NCBI GenBank assembly: GCA_023053575.1
Contig: JAKZAP010000004.1
Coordinates: 6,057,572-6,121,571 of the forward strand
Length of the DNA stretch: 64,000 bases
DNA from: Branchinecta lynchi
Taxonomy: Eukaryota > Arthropoda > Branchiopoda > Anostraca > Branchinectidae
Reading direction: 5' to 3'
This document shows positions 12,101 through 23,200 of the stretch, one piece after another. The notes beneath the pieces are model-generated. The model did not search any database, had not been told where the DNA came from, and worked only from the letters and a program-made list of their open reading frames with translations. The position numbers were made by a program, and so were the translations under genes. The first letter of the stretch is position 1, and each line of letters opens with the position of its first letter.

Positions 12101-12490
12101 ACAATAAACTTGGTGTTGAATCTTCGGCCCAGTTACCAGATGATGGGGTGGACAACCCATCACATCTCCAACTTTTTCAAACCAGTTCACCCACCCGTCA
12201 CAAGACCCAAAAAATACTCGTCGATTCACCCACCCACTGATTGGAGTGATTGGCCAACCCGTTGATTCTCCTACCGTCGACTCGAAGCGTCGATTCGCCC
12301 ATACATAAAAACCGACTATTCATCCACTCTTGAAATCCGTCGATTCGCCCACCCATCATATGGTCCGATAAATCATGACGTTATGTAAGTGTAACTGGGC
12401 GGACACGCAATAAGAATTAAGGAATACCGGTGATCGCGAGTTAAGGTACTTCCAGATTATCTAGGACGATGAAACTTGGCCTGAAAAATA
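12101..12490 (-). repeat. Minisatellite of a 'cgtcgattcgcccaccca' motif plus a reversed 141-bp family end
   Basis: At least five diverged copies of a CGTCGATTCRCCCACCC-like motif lie between 12,180 and 12,360. They are followed by 'gagttaaggtacttccag...gatgaaacttgg' (12,440-12,480), which is the reverse complement of the box seen at the ends of ~141-bp arrays. A reverse-oriented counterpart occurs at 16.6-16.83 kb. Confidence 0.65.
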
Positions 12491-12754
12491 TGGCTTGTCA
12501 TGATTGGTTTACAAATAGTCAGTTCCCAGACTCGACCATCGACTCGGTTGGAAGAACATGCACACACCATAGATACATCAGTGACAAAATCGGACCGGAG
12601 TTTGTGGGGTTCAAGGTTCAAGGTTCTTTTAATATAACCAATATATACATAGTATTAGGTAACTCAAGGCTGAGAGTACAACTCGAATGCAATTGAGCTA
12701 CCGTTAAGCAACACCAAATATGCACAAAAATTTAAAATAAATAGTTCTCTTATC

Positions 12755-12990
12755 CAAAAAAAAAAAAAAAAAAACAGACGGATTAACCAATCTTGGCAGA
12801 AATAAATAAAAAACAAATCCCGTGCCGTACGATACCATTTCCATCCTCCGCGCACCATTTTGAGACACAATTAATTTTACAACTTAAAACCAAGTGAGTC
12901 ATAAGACATCTGGAGGCCTCATGGGCGAACCCCGGAGACCAACCCAATACTTAAAAAAAAAAAAAACCATCCTTAAAAAAAAAAAAAAAC
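12755..12990. repeat. Three poly(A) runs
   Basis: Homopolymer A tracts of about 12-19 bases occur near 12,756, 12,953 and 12,975. Their strand is wrong for the tail of the minus-strand LINE just downstream, so they may mark other retroposed sequence. Confidence 0.6.
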
Positions 12991-13068
12991 ATTTGTTCAT
13001 ATTATTTAGATTTATAACTTTCAATCAGCACTCTTTTCAACTTCCGTCTTATAGCATCTATGCTTACA

Positions 13069-13145
13069 TTAAAATCAATCTCATTTTTCAGTCTTTCCCA
13101 ATGTAGACTACATTGGGAAAGATTGAAAAATGAGATTGATTTTAG
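13069..13145. repeat. 77-bp near-perfect foldback at the LINE 3' end
   Basis: The arm 13,069-13,106 is the reverse complement of 13,107-13,145 with a single mismatch and no loop. The right arm is the C-terminal coding sequence of the LINE; the left arm is an inverted copy of it. It is therefore an inverted duplication of LINE sequence, not an independent element. Confidence 0.85.
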
Positions 13146-13385
13146 GAATCAAATACCTCAGGCAAAAACGCGACCTCTCCGTAACTACGTTAGGAGTCCG
13201 CAGATTATATTTACCACGGGTTTCAACTTGTGAAGATGAAGGAGAAGAAATAAGACCCATCGATGCAAAATATCTGGGGAGCTTTTCTCGTTCAAGCTTA
13301 ATCTTAAACATAACACTTAAAAATTGGATACTTTGCCGAACAGGAAGAATATTATGAAGTAAAAAAAGGGTCTCTGTTGTGGATT

Positions 13386-14675
13386 TTAAGGGGAAGTTTG
13401 ATGGGGATGGCAGAAAAGGTTTAAGGATACGAATTGCTTTATTTTGGATAATCTGTAAAGGGGTAAAATTTCAAAATGGGATTGCACAAGGGAAAAGTAA
13501 AGGGATTTAAGAGCGCAATATGGAAGAAGGTTTTTCAGTCTGCACATTATACCAACTCCACGCGCAGACTTTGCTCTAACCTGATTAATTTGCTCTTTCC
13601 ATGACAAATTCTCATCAAACACAACTCCCGAATATCTTATCGATACAACCCTTTCAATAACAGACTCAGGTTCATTCGCAGAAAGGGAAACTGATTCTAT
13701 ATCTGGTAACTTGTGACCCGTTCTGCTGTAAACAATAAACTTCGTCTTCTTTCTGTTCAGAAGTAGTCTATTATCAGAGAGCCAAGTAGACAATCTATCA
13801 TATGTGGATGTTAAATTGACCACTAGCTCTTCACGAGATTTACCAGAAACGGTTGCTGCAGTGTCGTCAGCAAACTGAGTGTCTATAGAAGAAATTCCAG
13901 TAGCTGAGCACAAATCATTAATGTAAACTAGGAAAAGCAGAGGTCCTAATACGGATCCCTGGGGAACACCAACCTTATCTGACTGCTGTAAAGAATCAGA
14001 TCTAACATTATTATATATAAGTATCTGCTGCCTCCCATGAAGATACGATTCAAGTAACCTAAGGCAATTACAACGAATACCAGCATTCGAAAGCTTATAC
14101 AAAAGAATTTGATGAGAAATGGAATCAAAAGCTTTCTGTATGTCTAAAAATTTAGTATATAAAAATATAGGCGTTTCGCCACGGTCAAGACAATCACTAA
14201 TATGTTGGACAATAATAGCCATAGGATGATCAGTGCAGTGCTCTTTTCTAAATCCAAACTGAAGTTTAGAAATGTAATCAAATTTCTCAAAAAAAGAATA
14301 GATTCTGTTATACAGTGCTCGCTCTACAACCTTCGAAAAAGCAGAGAGTATCGATATAGGACGATAATTAGCAGGAAGCCTCGGGTCATCACCTTTATGT
14401 AGGGCCACAATTCTTGCTGATTTAAATGTTGAAGGATAGACACCAGTTACAAATATAAGATTAATAATGTGGCATAACACCGGTGATATAACTGGGAATA
14501 TTTCTTTGACCAAATTAGTCGAAGATCCATCAAGGGCTTCAGATGAACCGTTCTTCATTTTAGATATGATGAGTTTTAGTTCAATTTCAGTGACCGGGGA
14601 AAGGAATATGCTTTTATCAGAGATCATTATTATTATTATTTGGAGAAACATGAGATGCATTAGCTGTTTTTTCAC
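13386..14675 (-). pseudogene. LINE reverse transcriptase, frame 1
   Basis: The frame of about 429 codons covers the reverse transcriptase fingers and palm. Visible motifs are 'PANYRPISILSAFSKVVER', 'LQFGFRKEHCT', 'LDIQKAFDSI' (first catalytic Asp), 'GVPQGSVLGPLLFLVYINDL' and 'QFADDTAA' (FADD catalytic pair, around 13,865-13,885). The frame is lost after 'SLVQSHFEILPLYR', where other LINEs continue into the thumb, so the copy is inactive. The first residues before 'ELKLIISKMK' are read out of frame from the ATT run. Confidence 0.85.
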
Positions 14676-15288
14676 CGATGCTTACAAAATGAGCATTGAG
14701 CAAGTTCACTATTTCCTGCTCATCGGAAGAAAAAGTACCATCACCACGTAACATTTCATTCGGAAATGAAGATTTCTGAGACCTTCCCAACAGAGAGTTA
14801 ATAAGTCTCCAAGTGTGTTTTTGATCCCCACGAACTTCTACAAATGATTTTTCAAAATATCTAGCTTTTGCTTTCTGAATTAACTGTGTCAGGACATTTT
14901 TATACTTTTTAAACTCTTCTTTATTTTTAGTAGATGGGAGTGACATAGATATTTTAAATAGCTTATTTTTTATTGAAATAGAGTGTAGAAGCCCGCGTGA
15001 GATCCATGGTATTTTAGGGAGTGTGTATTTTTTTATTTTAATGCGCCTCAATGGACATGCTTCATCCAAGCACTCACGAAAATATTTTAAAAACAGAGCC
15101 GTAGAAATGTCAGGGCATTCACATTCTAGAATTGCAGTCCATTCATTTAAATACAAAAGGTTCCTCAATTTATCCATTCCTTCTTTATCAATTTTTCGAG
15201 TTTGTTTAAATTCCGAAAATTTTGGTCTGTGATTAATTCCAACATCGGCAACTACCACACAATGGTCAGAAACATCTGTAAATATAAT
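14617..15288 (-). pseudogene. LINE endonuclease end and linker to reverse transcriptase, frame 2
   Basis: This frame supplies the end of the AP-endonuclease and the lysine-rich linker that precedes the reverse transcriptase ('IPWISRGLLHSIS', 'RYFEKSFVEVRGDQKHTWRLIN', 'EQEIVNLLNAHFVSIGE'). It overlaps frame 1 by ~60 bp around an ATT microsatellite. That fits a one-base indel in the repeat instead of two genes. Confidence 0.75.
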
Positions 15289-15339
15289 AAGCGAAAGAGT
15301 AACGGGGATAGTAGAACGGGGGTGGGCTGAATAGCTGTG

Positions 15340-15900
15340 ATCGTGAATTAAGGTACTTCCAGATGTGCTAGGAAGATAAAACTTGGTTTGGTATTAGATA
15401 CTTGACAATATTGGCTTGGAAATTGTTTATTCTCAGATCCGACCATCCCTTAAAGTGCTAATCCTAGCCGCAATGTACGAAAAATACTTTCAAGCAAAAC
15501 ATACATTTTCATCATCCACATGAGCCCATGATAATTTTTGCCACAACGAGTTCTGCTCAAAAATTAATATTGAGCACACTTTAAGTGACTTAACCGAATT
15601 CACATATTCATGATCCCAAAGGCCCGTGATCAGACCCATTTTCATAATCCCAAAGGGTTTACTATTAGTGCTTCAAGAGTGTTCATTACGGATGAATCAG
15701 TAGTGACCCTGAAGTGCGCATCATCACAGCCAAGTACGAAAAAAAAAAAAATTTTACGAACGATACATTCTCGTGATTTTCAAGGACCCATGAATTGGCG
15801 AATTCTTATTTTCATCCTCTGGCCCGGCCTTGCAAGTGCCATGAAACCTCTTGTTAATCCTTCCGTCAAGCCCAAAGAGCTGAGTCGTCTAAACTAGCCG
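15340..15900 (-). repeat. Reversed fragments of the ~141-bp family end
   Basis: 'gaattaaggtacttccagatgtgctagg' followed by 'ataaaacttgg' (15,345-15,390) repeats the segment at 12,440-12,480 and is the reverse of the array-end box at 540-560. A second diverged pair of segments at ~15,460-15,560 and ~15,690-15,780 shares 'gtacgaaaaa' and 'tacattttc' boxes. No gene. Confidence 0.5.
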
Positions 15901-16559
15901 CTGCTTAAGCGGGTATTTCGGTCCCGTATAAACATGCTATTAGGGAACAAAGAAGATAATTCTTGCGGCTAGGAAGCAGCTGAGAGAGTTCAGCCGTCTC
16001 GGCAACCATGTAGCGTAAACATATTGGAAAATTTGTAAAATAAGGGTCTCTTCAGGACCGAGCCATTAAAACAAAAATCATCGTAACGAAGACAAAAGGG
16101 CGTAACTGCTTATTTCATGTCACTCAGAACTTCGCAAACACTCAAACATGGAGTGTAAAGCAAACTTTTATCATAGCATCATAAATACAGTCGTCCTTCA
16201 ACCGGAAGTGTGTGTGTGTGTGTGTATGGGTTGGGTCGCAATGGTTGACATGGGCTCAATTGGTCGTGGGCTGCTTGGTTAATTATATCAAGCATTACAA
16301 ATTTCACCTTGATACCAACCATAAGGTGCCTGTTAATGAAGTGGGCCCGACCAGTTGCCGCTAAATCGGTATAGTGCCCCCCCCCCCCAAATAAGGATCT
16401 ACTAAATATAGACCTGGTCTAAAGTCGTAGACCCAATAGACAAATCTAGCCCCGTTGTCGGGTCTTGAGTTTAATCACACTGCTGAATTTGAGTTCAGTT
16501 AGCCGTTGACCGTTTGGAAAATATTAACAAGCATTCCAAATTTCACCGTAAGACTAATC
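15901..16559. repeat. No gene; (GT)n microsatellite and diverged repeat
   Basis: A (GT)n run lies near 16,207-16,225. Two related segments (~16,270-16,330 and ~16,510-16,570) share 'aagcattacaaatttcacc'-like boxes. A C-run of ten occurs near 16,378. Confidence 0.5.
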
Positions 16560-16835
16560 AACCTAATTCACCTAAAAACTGGGCCCGCGCTGGATCAGAG
16601 GTAGGTTCGGAGAAGTGGGCGAGCTGTCGGAAAAACAGGGGATTGTGACGGATTTGTTGGGCGATAAGACGGGTGGGCGAATCGACGGATTATATGACTG
16701 GGCGAATCTACGTTTAAGCGACAAGACGTTGGGTGGATCGACGGTTGCGTGAATCGACGGATTGGTGAATCGACGGATTTTAGGAGTGGACGTATTGATT
16801 GACGGGTGGAGTTAGTGACGGGTGTAAGTTTAAAA
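16560..16835 (+). repeat. Minisatellite 'gggcgaatcgacggatt', inverted relative to the 12.2-kb copy
   Basis: Six or more diverged copies of GGGCGAATCGACGGATT-like units run from 16,610 to 16,810. They are the reverse complement of the units at 12,180-12,360, so the two blocks form an imperfect inverted pair about 4.4 kb apart around the LINE. Confidence 0.65.
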
Positions 16836-16874
16836 TCCCAGCGTAAAATCTGAAGTAATGTTATGTAGACTTAC

Positions 16875-17012
16875 CCCAATGCACTGTAGCTCACGTCGAA
16901 GACGGTCTTTAATAGAAGCAAAGTTGTTGCACTCGGGATGAAGAAGACAGAAGCCTTGAATCTTGGCGACCGATACATCCTGAGGCGCACAGAATTCGAG
17001 GTCCGTCTTTGG
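16875..17012 (-). CDS. 46-codon exon of the MGA-like gene
   Basis: On the minus strand a 'TTTAATTTCTAG' acceptor ends at 17,013 and a consensus GTAAGT donor starts at 16,874. The 138 bp between them are open and encode 46 residues, including 'DVSVAKIQGFCLLHPECNNF' and 'IKDRLRRELQCIG'. Phase is 0 at both ends, matching the phase-0 donor of the 3.3-kb exon at 18,866. It is therefore the likely next exon downstream, across an intron of about 1.85 kb. The peptide has no domain that I can name. Following exons are not located with confidence. Confidence 0.6.
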
Positions 17013-17449
17013 CTAGAAATTAAATTCGAAATCACTCAAATAAAAATTAAAACACGTATCGAGCACACCGATGTTTATTATGATACTATTTTCTCGTTGT
17101 AACTGTTGGTAACTTCAAACAAAAAGAATTTAGAAAGTAAAACTCTCAAAACCAAGAATTTAAAATACTGTTCAAAAAAAATCTTCTGCTAAAAAAGCTA
17201 GATCTTCTGACTTGACTATTTATCGGGCTCGCATTTGGGAGTCTACTAACCTATACAGATCTAGAAAAAAAAATTAAATTCCATATAACCGATACATTTT
17301 AAAAGTTGATTGAGTTTGAACAATATATCTCGATTCGTTTTCTTTGGATCAATTCGGAGTATGGGGCTGGACCTTGGTGATAATTAATATTCATAATCAC
17401 TGTTGTGGTTTTTATATTTGTTTGATTATTATTTTGTTATAAAACTCAT

Positions 17450-17679
17450 TAGTTGTGTTTTTGCTGATACCATGGTATCCGTTACCACGGTAACTTGATC
17501 TGCAATTAGTCGTTTTTGAAGTTATCGAGGAATCTGATACACGGTGCTCTGCAAAAACGACTATTGCCGAAGTTACACTTTTCGCAGTCATCCCACAAGA
17601 AAAGATATCCAGTTATATCACAAAGTGCTAAACTTCTTTCTCACCAATCTGAAAAATGGTATCAGCAAAAACGCAACTA
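17450..17679. mobile_element. MITE-like foldback, ~230 bp
   Basis: The 23-bp arm at 17,450-17,472 (TAGTTGTGTTTTTGCTGA...) is the reverse complement of 17,657-17,679 with one mismatch. Inside is a second inverted pair: 'tagtcgttttt' near 17,507 and 'aaaaacgacta' near 17,555. There is no coding capacity beyond a chance frame. A short target duplication is not certain. Confidence 0.6.
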
Positions 17680-18109
17680 TTGCGTAATGAGGGAAGTTGT
17701 TGAATTTCGTTAGCTGATATGAAGGCATTTTTTACCATGATTCAATTAAAAATAGCTTCCTCCTTGAAAATTTACCCAAAGCCAGTTTATATTTGCACCT
17801 GTTAACTGAATATGCCAGATCAGGGTACCTGTGATGGGTGGTTAAAATGTTTTACTCTCAACTCGGTGAGAATATGAGAGGGTTTCCCACGATTCTAGTA
17901 TAACATTGAATGGAGGAAAGCAGAATAACATAACAGTTTTCGCACCACCCGGAATCATCTCGAACTGAGCGAGGTACACCGTGTGAACTGTGAAAAGGCG
18001 ACTCTCAAAATTGCTTTCCCCAATAGCAGGGAAAGCTGTGAAAGCAGCACAAATTTTTCAGTTACAAGATAGCTGGAAAAACAAGTTAGGATTGACATTC
18101 ATTGAAAAT

Positions 18110-18283
18110 ATTTTAAATTTTCATTTGTTTCAACAGCATATGCATGCTACTATATCCAGACTTAGTTGCTGCGACTTCTATGCATTTCTATGCCCCCCTT
18201 CGGCGTACCTCAGAGATAACCTGTATGAAGTAGTTATTCAGTGTGAAAAAATCTTACGAAAATGTTGCATTGAAGTTACATAA
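18110..18283 (+). pseudogene. Possible YqaJ-type nuclease C-terminal fragment
   Basis: An open frame ending in TAA at 18,281-18,283 includes 'FQQHMHATISRLSCCDFYAF' and then a basic and cysteine-containing helix. The order (Q-x-Q/H-M-x-x-T, then C-D-F, then a charged helix) resembles the end of YqaJ-like exonuclease domains, which occur in animal mobile elements. The upstream catalytic part is not visible. A 'tttgtttcaacag' acceptor-like site lies at about 18,120-18,133. This is a weak call; it may be accidental. Confidence 0.25.
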
Positions 18284-18865
18284 AACTTCACCCGCGTAGT
18301 TGAATCATACAAGCTGCAAACACTGAACATTTTTGTCGTGTCTGGAGTGTGGACAGCGACCGGACAGCAAACTCTATAGTCTTGTATGAAACAGAAAAGT
18401 TAAAATTAAATCTTGGCATGAGACTAAGAAATTATGGAATTGCCATAAAAGAAACGTCGTCTATAAAACTACATAATTAAGAAGATAAAGACTGTTAATA
18501 AGCTCTAGGGAAGAGATTCTAGGCCAAATTACTCGGAAGTTGGTTGGAAAAGTAGTGTGTTTGCAAATATCGAATAAAAAAGACTTAAGACCATACAGAG
18601 AAACCCCTAGTTATACGGGTGAACAGAAGTAACAATGATAATATTTGAACAAATCGCCATTGCTCTTCAAATAAAAATACAAATTTAATTTCTCCAACAC
18701 TATTAATTTTTAACCCTCATTATCATTATGACAGAAAAGCAAAAGAAAGGGAAAAATCTAAAAATCCCCCACGAGACGGCTATGACGATTTGCTCACTGC
18801 TGAAATCAAATCCCCCTCGGGTAGTTGTCAAGAAAACCCTAACAAAAACACAAACAAAGACTTAC

Positions 18866-21800
18866 CTGTTTCGAACAAAGCTCGGCCAGGCGGAACGTTG
18901 CATCTTCTTTTGATAACTGATGCTGCTGGATTATACTTTCTTCTGAATCTGAACGTCTAAGATGGGTTAATTTGGCGAACCACTTCATACGGACCTTGCA
19001 GAAATATGGAGAACAAAAAAGGTCGGGAGACTGCGATGAGTCAGTGTACGACATCCACAAACTAGAGAACTTTGAGTTCATAATTTGCAACACACATGAA
19101 CGTAGGTTTGGGTATGCAACAGGAGAAACTTCTTTGCAGAAAATTCTATAGCCATCGTTGCATAGCAATATAAAGTAAGATCCATTAGTGGTGCTGATCA
19201 ATTTTGAAATGCATCTCCAAGTTCCATAGACCCGCTGGTACCAGGCAGAAGCACTGAAGACATCATCAAAGCACCTACGATCTTCACTTGAAAAATTTGT
19301 AACAGCTTGCACTTTCCAAGTATCATCGATACCTCTAACCTTCGACAAGGTACATGAAACATCGCCAACGTTAGTAATCGTAGCAATAAACACATCACTA
19401 CCAGTTGTCGTACTCGGTATTCTAGCTAAATTCAGAATATCCACCTTTTTGCTATAGGCATGATCAAAATCAGAATTCCCACTAAGGTCAATTGTTTCAA
19501 GGGCATACAGACCGTGATATTTCTCAAGCATCGAGGCTTTGACATCGCACGTCACAGGTCCAAAAAAAACAAGGCTGGGTAACATTGGAAAGAAGAACGC
19601 AAAAATTAGAACATCCCGATCAATCTCAAGCACTTCACTGGCGGGCACATGAGACAGACCAGATACAAACTTATGGAACTCTGAAGATATCGTGAATGAC
19701 AAGTTATCTTTCTGAGCCAGTCGGATGTCGAATACAAGCCATGACAGTGTACCAATCATGCTGGGTGCGTGACGCCAAGCTGAGACGAGCTGCCGTTTTA
19801 AATCTTCAAACCCGCTAAGAAACATCTGTTTCGTTAGAAAATCACTATCTCTCAGAAACAAACGGGGTTTGGCAGCTTGCAAACAACCCTTCAGCTCTAT
19901 CAGGCCAGAAACGATGGTGGCACGACACATACCCCCTTCCCTATTCTTCCACTGACAACTAACACACAAAACAGAGCCAAACGAACTCTGATCATCACAT
20001 GCAAACAAAAAAGATGGGGTAAAAAACAAACGTAGGCTAGCTGGTAAAAAACAATAATCATCATGACTACTATCCCGTCGAATGCTAATTGTCTCGCCAT
20101 GATCGAAGAGAACAAATTTCTGACAAAAATACGAAAGGAATACTGTTTGTTTACCAGGTTTACAAGTATGAACATTCAGCTGAATCTTGCCAGCCCAAAA
20201 CCAGTCGATCAAGATCTTAAGCGACACGACTGTAAGATGATGATTTACATTCAACAAGTCTGCTGGCTTCTCGAAAACATTTCTACGTGAAAACATCGAC
20301 GGAAGTTTCTGTGGGCATCTTTGTAAAATGTTTGATACATCCAAATCTAATGTTGTGCACGGGCAAACCGCTTTAGAGGGCTGCAGGTTAGGAGTTTTGT
20401 TGGTTAGTAATTTCGAAGGAAGAGAAGTCTTTTTCTGAAGCAATATCATAGGTATCAGTAGCTTAACGGGGTATTTCCCAAATCGTTTCAGATTTGTAGC
20501 CAGAATCTGTTCTGTTTCATCGAGATAAGACAATAATGCCCGAACCGAGCCTGAAACGCCTGCTGAAGGGTCTAGCAAGAACGAAACATCTGAACGTACT
20601 TCAGTAATAACGGGTCCATTCGAAAGAGAGGTCTTGCAGCCAAAAGTGCTGTCCAAAGTCTTTTCAAGGGAAGAAGTTTTACTGGCAATAATGTTCTCTG
20701 GTTCAAAACCAAGAAACGGTCCAGGTTTGACATCATTCAAAGATATTGTCCGTGCAAGGCCTTCATTTGCCATTAAAACTTCATTTCTGGTTTGAGAAAT
20801 GTCGTTTGAGTTGTCTGCTTCAGAATCAGATAAGACCAAATGCGGCTGAAAAACTGTTTTTGTTAAAGCCTCTTGTTGGTTCTCAGCTATATCCAATGGG
20901 TCAGGTTGTAATAGTGGTAGTGTACTTCTGGATGAACAAACATAACTAAACACTTCTGGGGCGGAGAAATTCACAGATATACGCTCATGTTCAGAACTCA
21001 AATTTAAACAGTCTGGGACATCCATCGGACCAAAATCTTCTGTCAAGTCTCGGTTTGGCTGCACTTGATGCATAACCGCTTCTTCAAGAAGAGGTACGTT
21101 CACACTGTCATCCGAAAACAGTATCTGATTTAAGATGTCAGTGGAATGTCGATCAGTACAAGATTCTACTGAGCAGACATCGATTTCTTCCTCGACCAAA
21201 GTGTTGGAAACCTCCGCATAATTTCTTCTGAATTTGTTGTTCGACGAACGACAGCAAAAACAGGAATGTGTTCTATGTACAAGGCAAAAAACAGAAACAG
21301 TTTCGGGGAGATTCAGTCTTTGCAGTTTTACCGAACAAGAGGTGGCAGAAACAGTTTCGGGGAGGTTTAGTCTTTGCCGTTTCACCAAACATGAGGTTTC
21401 ACTTTTTTCGACTGATTTATTCGACGACTGCGGAGAACGCCTAATCGAACGTTTCCTTTTCCGACGCCTGCGAACTTGGCAGAAACACTTAAACATACAT
21501 TCTAATCGCCCGCAATGGTCTCTTACGAAGGTATTGTTACTTAGCGACATGCAAACACATCCAAGCCTACAGTACTCCCTGGAACACTCACTAGCACTTA
21601 TGAAAGAAGGTTTGGACTCATTAGCACCCAAAAAAGATATGGCTCTAGGAACAACAATCTCCCGGTAGCGATGACTGGATTCTCTGAAACTACCACGGAC
21701 TCTAATCATTTTTGCGTTCTGCGCCACATAAATGTAATTGGCATCAGTCAAAATAGATCCATTCCTGGGTTCCTTTGAATTTTGTCCAGTGGAAAACATT

Positions 21801-22213
21801 TGGTTGTTGGTATGCTCTACCAAACACTCTGATACTTTGCCAACTACCTCTGGTGAGACTAGAGTTTCACATTCGTTCATTCTATATGAAGGATAGTCGA
21901 AATCTTTAATCTCAAGACTGGTCAGCTTCTTCAAACCTCCAATACAGTTATCGCTCTTCTCCCGGAACTGCGAGCAGTTCTCGTACAAAGATACGGACAT
22001 GTCAGCAACTACATCAAGGTAGTTATCTAATCTACTGCTTGTGAATGCGTCATGTTCTGCCTGAATGCAGCGAGGCTCAGCCATCCCCAGGAGCCGAGAT
22101 ACGTCCGTACATGAAACTCGAACTTGGTATAAAAATGAGTCCATCAACTTCACCAATGTGCTTCTCTGAAACATTTGGCACCTCGCAAGCTCGGTATCAC
22201 AATCGAAATCCAT
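18866..22213 (-). CDS. Large internal exon of an MGA-like protein
   Basis: The frame is open for exactly 1,116 codons between an acceptor (GAATTATTTACAG just before ATGGATTTC at 22,213) and a consensus donor (AACAG|GTAAG, GT at 18,865-18,864). The ATG is probably an internal Met, since the acceptor abuts it. Around residues 204-248 is a Cys-rich module, 'EYCRLGCVCMSLS' then 'DHCGRLECMFKCFC' and a basic 'RRRRKRKR' tract. I recognise it as the Cys-rich DUF4801-type region of MGA, the MAX partner of a non-canonical Polycomb complex. A tandem duplication of 'QRLNLPETVS' follows (about 21,290-21,395). The rest is acidic/serine-rich, then a more ordered C-terminal part. No T-box or bHLH-zipper is present in this exon; in MGA they lie elsewhere. 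The assignment rests on the Cys module alone. Confidence 0.6.
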
Positions 22214-22392
22214 CTGTAAATAATTCAAAATTAACTCTGGACAGTCAAATGTAGGAAAGGGAAGGTACAAGAATAAATATTTGCATAGACAAATGGTTTC
22301 CTTTCTTATGAAGCGGGTAGCGGGGACAGGGCGAACTAGTTCTTGTTTGAGCGTGGAGCAGGTCAGTCGCAATAGATCGGGTAATATTCAAA

Positions 22393-22779
22393 ATGTTCGA
22401 GTTGGAAGACAAAAGTATTGTATTGGGTGTTTTCAAAGGAAAGCCGATTGATGATACGGATAAACAAGCAGCGTTATCGACAGCTTTAGAAGTGGCGAAC
22501 TCCGAGGATAGAATGCTGAAAGCATAGATGAATGAGAAGGCATTATCTCCAGACACGTTGGAGCTCTTCGTACATTTTGCTATGGAAGAAGGTCTGGTAG
22601 AGGAAGAACCGAGAGAAGAGCAAGGACAGGTTAAAAACCAGAGATTGTTAACGTCGTGTTATGGGTTGGGTAAAGGGGAATTTAAGAAGTATTTCCTTTT
22701 GGAATTTAACGACTCCAGTTTGGCAAAAACTACGCCAGAAGGCTTCGTGTTATGTATTTATATGTTTTATTTAGTCTAG
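22393..22779 (+). pseudogene. Broken open frame at the start of the DIRS-like region
   Basis: From ATG at 22,393 a frame runs to TAG at 22,777, with one internal TAG at 22,525. The peptide is acidic and helical (for example 'KQAALSTALEVANSEDRM', 'PDTLELFVHFAMEEGLVEEE'). The position ahead of reverse-transcriptase-like sequence would suit a gag-like ORF, but no motif proves it. It begins ~180 bp upstream, in the opposite orientation, of the MGA-like exon. Confidence 0.3.
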
Positions 22780-23064
22780 GGGTCTATTTGGTAAGTTTTC
22801 GTCGGGAAACGAAGATAACTAAATAAATAAGACATGAGTTGAGGGGACGAGGGGGAAGTTTAAGCCATGAGAGCTGTTTAAAATGTCTCAATTTGGAGCC
22901 ACAAGGTGTCCTTGGTGGGACTTTATTATATGATGGCGAATGTCGAAGAACAGAGGATTGAGAAGTTTAACAGAAGTGAGGTAGTTAGTTGGTGATTCGT
23001 ACACGGGTATCTGGTAGCTGCCGGGTGTGTTTTCACCAGTACAACAAGTTAGGTTGTACCTGTA

Positions 23065-23200
23065 ATTTGACCCAAAGCATCCTCCCACCAAGTTCCATCA
23101 AAATATCTCAATCCCTTCGAGAGTTATCGTGCGGACAGACGGACAACTTCTGCGATGTCATAGGAATCCCTCCACTTACGTTCTGGGATCCCAAAAAAAT
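23065..23200 (+). repeat. 3' fragment of the GATCC-family repeat
   Basis: 'caccaagttccatcaaaatatctc', 'gagttatcgtgc', 'acagacggacaacttctgcgatg' and the end 'tccacttacgttctGGGATCCCAAAA' match the 3' tails at 44.75-44.92 and 63.79-63.92 kb in order and spacing. The 137-bp units are missing, so this is a tail-only fragment. Confidence 0.8.

Larger units (their letters stand above)
13108..15288 (-). mobile_element. 5'-truncated non-LTR retrotransposon (CR1/Jockey-like LINE)
   Basis: A minus-strand LINE body retains only the end of the endonuclease ('DVSDHCVVVADVG' around 15,285-15,240, the SDH catalytic motif), the linker, the whole reverse transcriptase and part of the C-terminus, which continues in another frame at 13,108-13,311. 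Coding is broken by at least two frameshifts. One is at the (ATT)n run near 14,628-14,640, where the two long frames overlap. 5' truncation is typical of target-primed insertion. No poly(A) or microsatellite tail is seen; the 3' end runs into a foldback. Confidence 0.85.
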
